Both the position numbers and the translations under genes were made by a program. Positions 50,458-59,615 of a stretch of 64,000 nt of DNA are shown here, piece after piece. Where the stretch lies: positions 243,927 through 307,926 of the forward strand of contig NZ_QHCS01000004.1 in assembly GCF_003545875.1 (NCBI RefSeq). The letters are read 5' to 3'. The notes beneath the pieces are model-generated. The model saw only the letters and a list, made by a program, of their open reading frames with translations. It was not told where the DNA came from and did no database searches. The DNA comes from Leptospira stimsonii. Its GTDB lineage: Bacteria > Spirochaetota > Leptospiria > Leptospirales > Leptospiraceae. Numbering within the stretch: position 1 is the stretch's first letter; each line of letters begins with the position of its first letter.

Positions 50458-51036
50458 TTAGAATGTGAAGGAGTTGGAAAGGATCACCGCCATAAAATCT
50501 TTGATCACTTCCGAAGTGTCTCCCAGGCTGATCGCATCCCCGTCTACGATTCTCTGAACGACGGTTCCTAAGATGACACTGATCAAAATCCGATTTAAGG
50601 TCGGGTTTGTCACTCCTAAGTGTTTCGTGATGATATTGACGTATTCCTTCATCGCATCTGCGATCAGAACCTTTTCCTCTTCGTGGTTTTTGAGTCTCGA
50701 AACATCGCAGATGATATACAAAAGATTTTGAAAATAAGATTCCCGCGCTTGGATCATCTGAAACAAAGACTCGACTCTTGTTTCCAGTGTTTGTCCGGGA
50801 TTACCTTTGGAATAAAGTTGTAATTCTTCTATGTCTTTGTTGAGGACGAACTTCACCAATTCCTTAAAAATATCCTCTTTGGTCGCGAAGTAGTGATAGA
50901 GAGTTCCTGTGGATACGTCCAACTCGGTCGCAATCTCTCTCATCGATACCGCAGAATATCCCCTTCTTGCAAGGATATCCACACACTTGGATAGAATTTC
51001 TATTTTGTATTTCTCATGATTGACTATCTTTGGCAT
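50458..51036 (-). CDS. TetR family transcriptional regulator
   Basis: A 192-residue regulator with an N-terminal TetR DNA-binding domain: residues 10-56, ILSKCVDILARRGYSAVSMREIATELDVSTGTLYHYFATKEDIF. The C-terminal domain is helical, with no specific ligand family seen. It converges on glpD with two bases between stops. Upstream lies a 47-bp inverted repeat, then the Mpo1-like gene on the same strand. Neighbouring lipid genes (Mpo1-like, patatin, glpD) suggest control of lipid metabolism, but no operator match was found by eye. Confidence 0.92.
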   Translation of the reverse strand: MPKIVNHEKYKIEILSKCVDILARRGYSAVSMREIATELDVSTGTLYHYFATKEDIFKELVKFVLNKDIEELQLYSKGNPGQTLETRVESLFQMIQARESYFQNLLYIICDVSRLKNHEEEKVLIADAMKEYVNIITKHLGVTNPTLNRILISVILGTVVQRIVDGDAISLGDTSEVIKDFMAVILSNSFTF

Positions 51037-51083
51037 CGGAAACCCTCGACCTATATTTTATCCACAACTTGTATAACTTGATG

Positions 51084-51130
51084 TTGGAACCGCCCCTACC
51101 GGTCAAGAAGATTGGGCGACGCGGTTCCAA
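51084..51130. repeat. Inverted repeat with 10-bp perfect arms
   Basis: TTGGAACCGC (51084-51093) and GCGGTTCCAA (51121-51130), 27 bases apart, with further CCC/GGG pairing inside. It lies 20 bp after the Mpo1-like stop. It could end that transcript (no T-run) or be a binding site for the TetR protein downstream. Confidence 0.5.
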
Positions 51131-51150
51131 AGAGACTTCGCCTGTAACGT

Positions 51151-51642
51151 TTAGTATGCGATTTTCAATTTTTGATATACGAAGCCTAAAAGCCATATTG
51201 GGCCGATCATCAAAAATTGAACGTCTTTGAAGAACGAAGGTTTTTTACCTTCGATCTTGTGACCTATAAACTGTCCGATCCAGGCGAGAACGAAAATGGT
51301 CACGGAAAGATCCACGAGTCCGTATGCGTAGCTACCAATCATTACCGGAAGAACGGTGGATTGAAGGACGACGATCAAATAGATCATCAGCGACGTCAGA
51401 ACCAACATTCCAAAAGCCAGCGCAGGAGAGAGCCGAATGTAAAACGCAAGAGCTAACACCAGCGAGATGGTTGCGAAGTTCAGATAGGGGACGGAGGCAA
51501 AAACGGAAGGAACCGGAATCGACCAAAGAAGACCGATGACGGTAAAGTAAATCAACGGAACGCAGATCCAATGGATATTTTTATTGATCGGATTTCTGTG
51601 ACTGTCGGCATATTCGCCGAACCAAGTTTCTACGGATTTCAT
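51151..51642 (-). CDS. Mpo1-like (DUF962) membrane protein
   Basis: A 163-residue protein with four hydrophobic helices and the DUF962 signatures HRNPINKNIHWICVPLIY near the N-terminus and GHKIEGKKPSFFKDVQFLMIGPIWLL near the C-terminus. In yeast, Mpo1 is an Fe(II)-dependent dioxygenase that shortens 2-hydroxy fatty acids by alpha-oxidation in the membrane; the conserved His residues bind iron. A similar job on hydroxylated fatty acids is a reasonable inference. ATG 51642 is followed in order by TetR on the same strand and preceded by the patatin gene. Confidence 0.92.
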   Translation of the reverse strand: MKSVETWFGEYADSHRNPINKNIHWICVPLIYFTVIGLLWSIPVPSVFASVPYLNFATISLVLALAFYIRLSPALAFGMLVLTSLMIYLIVVLQSTVLPVMIGSYAYGLVDLSVTIFVLAWIGQFIGHKIEGKKPSFFKDVQFLMIGPIWLLGFVYQKLKIAY

Positions 51643-51704
51643 AAAGCAAACACTCCTCTCGGTTAAAAAATTTTAAACGTTCGAAAAAGAATCGCAAGTG
51701 TTTT

Positions 51705-52628
51705 TTATCGAACCCTCTGAATAAAATCCAAAATCTCCTCCTTTCGTTCCTCAGCGTCTTGCTTTCCTAATTCGAAGGTCGCTCGTACTCCGATTGGATT
51801 CGTATAATCAAAGGCGCTGATCGAAAGAGGGCGAGAGGGCTTAAAAAGAAAGGTATTCTTTAAAACGGATTCCGACTTTCCCACGATCGTGTTGTCCTCG
51901 TAGTAGATTCCGATCTTTGGCAGAGAAGAGGAGAAGTATTCCAGAAGTAAGTTGTTGGTAAGACCTCCGTCCAAAAAGAATTCATCATTCTTTCTTTGAA
52001 GCGAAACGACCGGAGGGACCGAAGAAGAATTGAGTAGGATCTGTTCCACCGTTTTCGACTCAACGAGATCTTTTTCGGAATATACGATGTTCTCGAGATT
52101 CCATTCGTCAAAGATCGACTGAACGCGGTTCGGTATTCTTCCTTTTTGTTTATCTCTTTCGTCTTGGATATAAGCCTGCATCGTTCTGGAAATCAACCGA
52201 GAAACCGAAGTTTTGTTTCCGTTGAGTTTGTGGATCGGCTTTGCCTTAACCGCTCCGATAAAAACCTTCACAGAGGATTCTTTGATCTTTTTAAGATCGA
52301 GGCTGTAACGAATCGATCTTCTTGTAATATTCTCATGAGGAAACGGAGACAATCCTTTGAAAAGATTTAGGAAACGAAAATTTTTAGAATTTCTTCTGGC
52401 AAGTTCTTCGAAATACGTTATGCTCTCTTCCTCTCTTTCCGAAAGAATACAAAGCGCCATCGCGGCGCCGGCGCTAACTCCGGAAATTTCAGAAAGGTTC
52501 AAACCCCATTTTCGAAATGAGAGTCCCGCCCCAAGGCCGTAAAAGGCCTTACAACCTCCGCCGGCAATCGCCAAAGAAAAAGAAGTGGAATTCCAAGGAA
52601 AGGAAAGGCGGTTAAAGATCGAACTCAT
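51705..52628 (-). CDS. Patatin-like phospholipase
   Basis: A 307-residue acyl hydrolase with a Ser-Asp dyad. The oxyanion loop is AIAGGGCKAFYGLGAG (20-35), the nucleophile elbow GVSAG (Ser52) and the Asp in FLDGGLTNN (Asp220). There is no signal peptide, so it would act on lipids in the cytoplasm or at the inner face of the membrane, unless exported by another route. Bacterial patatins release fatty acids from phospholipids or act as toxins; ExoU-like regions are not present. It lies 62 bp upstream of the Mpo1-like gene and 16 bp downstream of the voltage-sensor-like gene on the same strand. Confidence 0.93.
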   Translation of the reverse strand: MSSIFNRLSFPWNSTSFSLAIAGGGCKAFYGLGAGLSFRKWGLNLSEISGVSAGAAMALCILSEREEESITYFEELARRNSKNFRFLNLFKGLSPFPHENITRRSIRYSLDLKKIKESSVKVFIGAVKAKPIHKLNGNKTSVSRLISRTMQAYIQDERDKQKGRIPNRVQSIFDEWNLENIVYSEKDLVESKTVEQILLNSSSVPPVVSLQRKNDEFFLDGGLTNNLLLEYFSSSLPKIGIYYEDNTIVGKSESVLKNTFLFKPSRPLSISAFDYTNPIGVRATFELGKQDAEERKEEILDFIQRVR

Positions 52629-52644
52629 ACTAGAACATAGACGT

Positions 52645-53544
52645 TTAGGATTCCGATTCGGTCAAATCGTCAACGGAATCTTCTTCTTTTTTCGGAATCG
52701 TCCGGTTCTCCTCCAAAGAGGTTTCGACTTCGAGGGGACGTGTGATTCTTTCAATCGGAAGTTTTTTTACGTGATTGGCCATTTCCTTGAGAATTGTTTC
52801 GGTGATCTGCTTCATGATTTCCCCGGTCACTTCATTTTCAAGAACGTCCGTGATCATCGTGCTGATGTCCTCTCCGAGTCGTTTCGAAATTTCACCCATA
52901 AACGGAATGCGGGACAATTCTCCCAATAAGAATTTGGATTGAAGAGATTCGTTTACTTTTGCGTTAAACTGAGTTTGGTGGAGTTCGAACGCGCGTTTGG
53001 CGAGTTGACTGTAGTCGAGACGAATCATTACTTCTTCGACTCTTTCCAAAGAATGTAAAAAGACTGCGTCCGCGATCGTATCCACGATGACGTCGCGAAA
53101 ACGAAACGTGATTTCTCTCGTTACGATATCGCTAAGGTTTTGTCCGGACTGACCCAACTTGTAGAATGCGATCAGGATTTTGATTCCTCTCAAAAGTAAA
53201 AAGGGACGTAGAAAGTAGAAGGGAATCACACCCACGACTTCGTACCAATTCATCGAGAAGTAAGTTCCCGGGTCTTTGGATTTTCTAAATTTTGTGATGA
53301 GTTCCACACCCCAAATCACGAGAACGAAAAAGTCAAAACCGATAACGTAGGCATAGAGTTCTTTGGGAAGAAATTCTTTATAAGAATTATAGATCAAAAG
53401 AAGAAGGACGTCGAAGGCGGCAAGGGAAAGAAGAAATAGATCTCTCCCGGATCCCGGTAACGCGCGGAGCCAAAGATAAAAATGCCAGACGTTAAATTTG
53501 TTGACCCGGACCGGATTACGTTCGGAATCAGCCATTTTACTCAT
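52645..53544 (-). CDS. Membrane protein with ion-channel voltage-sensor-like helices
   Basis: A 299-residue protein with three to four membrane segments in the first 130 residues. The run VELITKFRKSKDPGTYFSMNWYEVVGVIPFYFLRP-type region (written here in parts: an E-x3-K/R segment, then YFSMNWYEVVGVIPFYF, then LLLRGIKILIAFYKL) recalls S2-S3-S4 of voltage-gated channels, where WN/D-hhh-P-hh-h and spaced Arg occur. No pore helix or selectivity filter follows; instead a long helical cytoplasmic domain (about 140-285) ends acidic. ATG 53544 has AGGGAG close before it. A truncated, regulatory or sensor-only role is possible; function unknown. Confidence 0.72.
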   Translation of the reverse strand: MSKMADSERNPVRVNKFNVWHFYLWLRALPGSGRDLFLLSLAAFDVLLLLIYNSYKEFLPKELYAYVIGFDFFVLVIWGVELITKFRKSKDPGTYFSMNWYEVVGVIPFYFLRPFLLLRGIKILIAFYKLGQSGQNLSDIVTREITFRFRDVIVDTIADAVFLHSLERVEEVMIRLDYSQLAKRAFELHQTQFNAKVNESLQSKFLLGELSRIPFMGEISKRLGEDISTMITDVLENEVTGEIMKQITETILKEMANHVKKLPIERITRPLEVETSLEENRTIPKKEEDSVDDLTESES

Positions 53545-53607
53545 AATCTCCCTGGAAAGGTTGGTTTACAGTATTTACGAGAATGGGATTCTGGTCACTA
53601 CAATTCC

Positions 53608-54111
53608 ATGTATTCACAAGTGGCGATTGACGGTTTCAATCTGATTTATAAGTTTCCGGAAACGGAAGAATTGATGTATCAGAATCAACTGAAGAAAGCC
53701 AGAGCGGTAGTTTTGGAGTTGATCGAGTTCTATTCTAAAAAAAAGAAAAACCTAACGTTTCACGTTTTCTTCGACGGAAAAAAAGAAATAGCGAGTGAAG
53801 TTTATCAAGAGACGTTTGGAAAACTGCACGTGTATTTTAGTCGAGAAAGAAAGGCGGACGACTTAATCAAAGAGTTTGTCCGTACACAAGTTCGACCTTC
53901 GGATGTACAAGTGGTCAGTTCGGATAAAGAGATTTTTTTTCACGCAAAAAAATGGGGGGCTCATCCGATCTCTTCCGAAGAATTTGCGACCTTGGTTCTC
54001 GCGGAAACCACTCCGAAAAAGCCGGAGCCGGACAGCGAAGAATACAAAGACAAAAAACTAAACTCGGACGAACTCGAATATTGGAAAAATTTATTTAGGA
54101 AGGGCAGATAA
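53608..54111 (+). CDS. YacP/NYN-like RNase
   Basis: A 168-residue protein of the YacP (DUF901, NYN/PIN-fold) family, bacterial endoribonucleases linked to rRNA or mRNA turnover. The opening strand VAIDGFNLIYKFPE (Asp8) is the family's catalytic Asp start. THFHVFFDGK-type strand (here LTFHVFFDGKKE), YFSRERKADDLIKEFV with acidic pair, and VQVVSSDKEIFFHAKKWGA follow, supplying the rest of the acidic site. ATG 53608 is chosen because the catalytic strand starts at once; an upstream in-frame start would overlap the divergent membrane gene's N-terminus. It lies 3 bp before the second MBOAT gene. Confidence 0.82.
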   Translation: MYSQVAIDGFNLIYKFPETEELMYQNQLKKARAVVLELIEFYSKKKKNLTFHVFFDGKKEIASEVYQETFGKLHVYFSRERKADDLIKEFVRTQVRPSDVQVVSSDKEIFFHAKKWGAHPISSEEFATLVLAETTPKKPEPDSEEYKDKKLNSDELEYWKNLFRKGR

Positions 54112-54114
54112 ACA

Positions 54115-55602
<1,488 letters not shown>

Positions 55603-55611
55603 GAAAATAGA

Positions 55612-56682
55612 ATGTTTCGAAACCGATTTCTAATCGTTCCTTTTGTCATCTTTCTCATCGCCTTTAGTATCGATAAGATTGTGAGTTCCACGACCTTGGA
55701 ACCGTATTACTCGCTTACGCTTTCCGATCTTAACTTTCGTCACAAGGAATTTTTGTTTGAAGAATTGAAAGGTTATCTGAAAGAGAAGGAAAGAAAGAAG
55801 GTTCTTGTCTATTTTGGAAATTCGAGGGCTCTCCTTTTTAGAAACGATTATATAGAAAAGAAATATCCGAATTGGATTATGTTCAACTTTTCGGTTCCCG
55901 GCGGTTCTCCCGATTATTATCTCTATTGGTTGGAGCGGTTTCAATCCGACGGTGTAAAACCGGATTTTATACTAATGGACGAATCGATCGAGATTTTCAA
56001 TTCTTCCTCCGTTTTGACTTTGGATGAGGTTCTGTTTTACGGACTCAGCCCGTCGTTTGTTTTCCGGCACGCGGATCGATATTCTTCTTCCGATCTTACC
56101 GGGTTTATCGGAAAAAAATTATTCCATACTCTAAAAAATCGACCTCGTTGGAATGTGATTCGAGCTCGCGTCAAGGACGGAGGAGCGATGGCAAAGGGGT
56201 ATAGCAAACTCAGGGACGAGATTACGGAAAATCTGAAAAAACAAAGGGGAAGTGCAACTTCGGACTCGAGTCCTAAGATCGTCCTTTCTCCGGAGCTATT
56301 AAAAAAAAGATCGAATACCGATTTTAAATCCTATCTCACTCCGTTTACGTTCAATCCAAAAATGATGTCCAATCAAGAAGACGCGATTGCTATCGCGAAA
56401 GGATTAGGAGTTCCTTACGCAACGATTTGGGTGCGGGTTTCTCGTCCTTATTTTGAACTCTATAAAACAAAAAAAGTCCTAACGAACGAAAAAGACGAGA
56501 GAACTCCATATGATATCATGATCCCGATTCTGAACCGTTTGCATCAATCGACCGGAACTACATTCTGGAATATGAACGAAGATCCTCTGTATCACTGCGA
56601 CGATTTTAGCGATCCAGGTCATATGTCGCCGAGTTGTTTTAACGACTACGCGGACTTTATTTTTACTCGACTTCCGAAATAA
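55612..56682 (+). CDS. SGNH-hydrolase-like partner of MBOAT, pair 2
   Basis: A 356-residue protein with one N-terminal membrane anchor (residues 6-20) and an extracytoplasmic SGNH-like domain: FGNSRALLF (68-76, Ser71) as block I and DPGHMSP (Asp334, His337) as the catalytic Asp-His. The first motif has Asn in place of the usual Asp of G-D-S. AGGAAAA precedes ATG 55612, nine bases after the MBOAT stop. Same layout as pair 1; likely completes acyl transfer. Confidence 0.82.
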   Translation: MFRNRFLIVPFVIFLIAFSIDKIVSSTTLEPYYSLTLSDLNFRHKEFLFEELKGYLKEKERKKVLVYFGNSRALLFRNDYIEKKYPNWIMFNFSVPGGSPDYYLYWLERFQSDGVKPDFILMDESIEIFNSSSVLTLDEVLFYGLSPSFVFRHADRYSSSDLTGFIGKKLFHTLKNRPRWNVIRARVKDGGAMAKGYSKLRDEITENLKKQRGSATSDSSPKIVLSPELLKKRSNTDFKSYLTPFTFNPKMMSNQEDAIAIAKGLGVPYATIWVRVSRPYFELYKTKKVLTNEKDERTPYDIMIPILNRLHQSTGTTFWNMNEDPLYHCDDFSDPGHMSPSCFNDYADFIFTRLPK

Positions 56683-56766
56683 GAATCTTTCGGAAACGAG
56701 GAAAAGAAGAATACGGATAAAATGAGGAAGATTCAATTTTTCTGAACGAAGGAAATAGGAGGAGTT

Positions 56767-57396
56767 TTGGAACTATTTGAATTCGCCGTATCCGGAAATT
56801 GTCACAAGGTACGGATGCTCTTGTCTATGCTAAATTTGGAATATACGAGTCGCTCTCTAAACAGCACCGAACGGGAACACAAGTCAGAAGATTTTCTCAA
56901 AATAAATCCTTTGGGACAAGTGCCGGTCTTAAAAGACAAAGCTGTGTTTATTCGGGATAGTCAGGCCATTCTCGTTTACCTCGCCATAGAATACGGAAAC
57001 GAAGATTGGTTTCCTCGGTCCGGAATCGGGAGCGCAAAAGTAATGGAATGGCTTTCGACGTCTGCAAACGAAGTTACGAGAGGCCCGGCGGCGTTACGCG
57101 CTCATTACCGATTTGGAAGATCGATTCCGGTAGAAGAAGCCGTATTCATCACAAATCAACTCTTGTCCCTCCTGGAAGATCACCTAAAAAAACATCCATG
57201 GCTCGCCGCGGAAAAAGTGACGATCGCCGATTTAGCAATGTATCCTTATATAGCTTTGGCCAGCGAGGGAAAGATAGATGTACGACCTTTCCCGAATTTA
57301 TGCGATTGGTTGAAACGAATAGAAGACTTGCCGGGATACGTATCGATGCCCGGCATTGAATTGCAAAAAGGGGAATCGAGCAAATCGGATTCCTAA
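56767..57396 (+). CDS. Glutathione S-transferase family protein
   Basis: A 209-residue cytosolic GST: N-terminal thioredoxin-like domain (FAVSGNCHKVRMLLSMLNLEY, NPLGQVPVLKD with the cis-Pro, and DSQAILVYLA at 63-72), then the helical C-terminal domain with LAAEKVTIADLAMYPYIAL. The Ser of S-G-N-C-H-K is the likely glutathione-activating residue (Cys possible). Start TTG 56767 follows AGGAGG at a good distance. It may detoxify or reduce small molecules; the substrate is unknown. It stands alone between pair 2 and the SUFU gene. Confidence 0.93.
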   Translation: MELFEFAVSGNCHKVRMLLSMLNLEYTSRSLNSTEREHKSEDFLKINPLGQVPVLKDKAVFIRDSQAILVYLAIEYGNEDWFPRSGIGSAKVMEWLSTSANEVTRGPAALRAHYRFGRSIPVEEAVFITNQLLSLLEDHLKKHPWLAAEKVTIADLAMYPYIALASEGKIDVRPFPNLCDWLKRIEDLPGYVSMPGIELQKGESSKSDS

Positions 57397-57464
57397 TCGG
57401 ATCGGTTTTACCCCATCTTGTTTTCGAAGAGATTCTTCAACATTCGAAGACCAACCGATAAGAT

Positions 57465-58250
57465 TCAGTCTAAGTCCGTTAACAAATTACTTGCATTCTC
57501 TTCCAAAGAGGCAATGAGCCTATGAGTACCTTCTAATCTTATTTTCTCTAAAGTATTTTTGTCGAGTCCATAGAGTTGCAAAAACTGTAATTTCCCATTG
57601 GGAGTGTCAATCGAAGGCAATTCCCGGTCTTTTAGAAAAAGGAAGCCAGTCAATTTCGTTTTCTCCTCTCCATCGATAGGACCACCGAAATTGATGCTTT
57701 GTCCTGGTCTAAGTTCATAGCCCTGTAAGGCATAAAATGCCAAATCGTTCATTACAGGCATTGGCCACATAGGTGGAACAGCGAGTCGATTCTTCTTTAG
57801 TCTCAACGTCAATTCGTAACCTAAACCGCTCCATTCAGAGTCTTCCCAAGTTTTATCAAAAAGTTCGCTACAACCATAACTAACGTAAAGCCAGTGGTCC
57901 TCAAAATCGAACACTGCCAATTGAAATAGTATTGTTTTACCAGTGCGATCATGGATCGGCATGATTTTAGGGGAAATTACCGAGTCCAGTCTTTGAGTCG
58001 GATAGATTCGGTTGGTAATTTCATCGATTGCATTCCATCCGGAATTTTCCGATTCATCACCGCTTTCTTGTGATTCGTTTCGGTTTTTTTTTCTTTTAAA
58101 AATTTTTGAAAAAATATGCAAGCTTTTCCGTTCCGTTCCTTTTCTTTCCGGATGAATCTTTGCGTGAAGAATAAATTCATCGTTCAAGAGCGTTTTTAAT
58201 ATATAGTTTCTAACAAATAAAAATGACTCTTTTTTCACTTTCGGATTCAT
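57465..58250 (-). CDS. Suppressor-of-fused (SUFU) domain protein
   Basis: A 261-residue protein. From about 95 it carries a SUFU domain: HDRTGKTILFQLAVFDFEDHWLYVSYGCSELF then SGLGYELTLRLKK, PVMNDLAFYALQGYELRPGQSINF and PNGKLQFLQLYGLDKNTLEKI. Residues 40-75 are Lys-rich. Bacterial SUFU proteins are commonly immunity partners of contact-dependent or polymorphic toxins, but no toxin gene is adjacent. ATG 58250 gives a family-like N-terminus; a longer frame starting by TTG inside the sirtuin gene is not favoured. It is possibly co-transcribed with cobB. Confidence 0.8.
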   Translation of the reverse strand: MNPKVKKESFLFVRNYILKTLLNDEFILHAKIHPERKGTERKSLHIFSKIFKRKKNRNESQESGDESENSGWNAIDEITNRIYPTQRLDSVISPKIMPIHDRTGKTILFQLAVFDFEDHWLYVSYGCSELFDKTWEDSEWSGLGYELTLRLKKNRLAVPPMWPMPVMNDLAFYALQGYELRPGQSINFGGPIDGEEKTKLTGFLFLKDRELPSIDTPNGKLQFLQLYGLDKNTLEKIRLEGTHRLIASLEENASNLLTDLD

Positions 58251-58332
58251 TTCAAAAAAGTGAATGGATAAAATGAATGAAAGCCTTGACTTTGTAGAAG
58301 AGTAGGACGGAACGAGAGTCGCTCGTTTGGAA

Positions 58333-59064
58333 TTAAGGCGAGAGCATTTTTGCAACGAGTTCGGGAAGGATTTCTCCTGCTTTACCTTGTAAGAAAAGAT
58401 CTACGGAGGATGAAAAAGAGCTTCTCTCAGGATTGATTTCAATAAGAATCGCTCCGCTTTCTTTTGCGATTTCAGCCAAATAAACCGGCAGATTCACTGC
58501 GCCGGATGTACCGATAATCAATAAAAGATCTGTGTTCTGCATTCTCAGAATCGACTCGTTGAGTTTCGATGAATCATAGGATTCTCCGAACCAAACGACG
58601 CCCGGACGAAAGAGAGAACCGCAGACATTGCACTTTGGAAGGGTCTCGTTCTGATCGACTATCAAAGTTTTGATTTCGTTTGTGCAGGAAGTGCAACGAT
58701 TGACGAAAATATTACCGTGGATTTCAACGAGATTTTTGGAGCCGGCTCTCGTATGAAGTCCGTCCACATTCTGCGTGATGAGAAAAAAATTCACATGACG
58801 TTTTTCTAATTCTGCAAGAGCGAAGTGTCCTGGATTCGGATCTTTACTTGCAATGATGCTTCTTCTCCAGAGATACCATTCCCAAACCAGTTTCGGATCT
58901 TTTTGAAACGCCTGCGGAGTCGCCAATTCTTCCGCGCGAAAGTTTTTCCAAAGCCCGTCCGTCCCTCGAAAGGTTGGGATTCCGCTTTCAGCGGAGATTC
59001 CAGCTCCTGTAATAGCCGTAATTCTTTGAAAGTTTCCGGAATCGATTTTAAAAAAATCCTTCAT
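58333..59064 (-). CDS. cobB: NAD-dependent protein deacylase, Sir2 family
   Basis: A 243-residue sirtuin that removes acyl groups from lysine with NAD. Motifs: GAGIS (20-24), TFRG, QNVDGLH (98-104), catalytic His116 in LVEIHGN, zinc ligands Cys124, Cys127, Cys145 and Cys148, and GTSGAVNLP. The Y-x-x-R pair Tyr64/Arg67 (in WEWYLWRRS) is the signature of class III sirtuins that prefer negatively charged acyl groups (succinyl, malonyl, glutaryl). Its start overlaps the DJ-1 gene's stop by 4 bases (ATGA), so they are coupled. Confidence 0.95.
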   Translation of the reverse strand: MKDFFKIDSGNFQRITAITGAGISAESGIPTFRGTDGLWKNFRAEELATPQAFQKDPKLVWEWYLWRRSIIASKDPNPGHFALAELEKRHVNFFLITQNVDGLHTRAGSKNLVEIHGNIFVNRCTSCTNEIKTLIVDQNETLPKCNVCGSLFRPGVVWFGESYDSSKLNESILRMQNTDLLLIIGTSGAVNLPVYLAEIAKESGAILIEINPERSSFSSSVDLFLQGKAGEILPELVAKMLSP

Positions 59065-59606
59065 TTAGGCAATTGAAGGGCTTCTTTTACTTCCAACATC
59101 GTTTTTTCATCACGAAGAATTCTTACAAGCTCTAAGGAGAATTCGAAAGCGGATCCCGGGCCGACGCTCGTCACGATCTTGCCGGAAATTTCGAGCCTCG
59201 ATCCGGTATAACCGGGAGCCTCTGGAACAACACCAGGAAAAGACGTAAATCGGTCCTGGTTTGTGAGAATATTCTGATGTACTAAAATACTGGGAGCGGC
59301 GCAAATGGCCGCGATCCATTGCCCTTTCTTTTTCGCTTCTATTAGAATTTCGGAGATCCTTTTATCAGAAGCAAGAGCCTTGGTGCCACCGTTTCCTCCT
59401 GGAAGAACGATCATATCAAACGTTTCGAAATCGATATTATCGAGAGACGTGTCTGCCAAAAGGCGAACTCCTCGGGAGGCGGTAACGATACCTTCCTGGA
59501 GCGAAGCGCTCGTCACTTCGATCTTCGCTCTTCGGAGGACGTCCACAATGATGACTGCTTCCATTTCCTCCATTCCTTCCGCGAAAGGGACTAACACTTT
59601 AGGCAT
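59061..59606 (-). CDS. DJ-1/PfpI family protein
   Basis: A 181-residue DJ-1-type protein. Nucleophile Cys102 lies in AAICAAP and the conserved acidic residue in FAEGMEEMEA. VLPGGNGG at 68-74 and PGYTGSRLEISGKIVTSVGPGSAFEF are family-typical. DJ-1 proteins act as glyoxalase or deglycase-like enzymes and oxidative-stress chaperones; precise activity unknown. It is between the GT2 gene (9 bp gap) and cobB (4-base overlap), so all three may be one operon. Confidence 0.94.
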   Translation of the reverse strand: MPKVLVPFAEGMEEMEAVIIVDVLRRAKIEVTSASLQEGIVTASRGVRLLADTSLDNIDFETFDMIVLPGGNGGTKALASDKRISEILIEAKKKGQWIAAICAAPSILVHQNILTNQDRFTSFPGVVPEAPGYTGSRLEISGKIVTSVGPGSAFEFSLELVRILRDEKTMLEVKEALQLPK

Positions 59607-59615
59607 AAAACTCCT

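Noticed and set aside
53482..53607. 42-residue N-terminal extension of the YacP-like protein
   Set aside because: It overlaps the divergent membrane-protein gene, and YacP proteins start directly with the catalytic strand.
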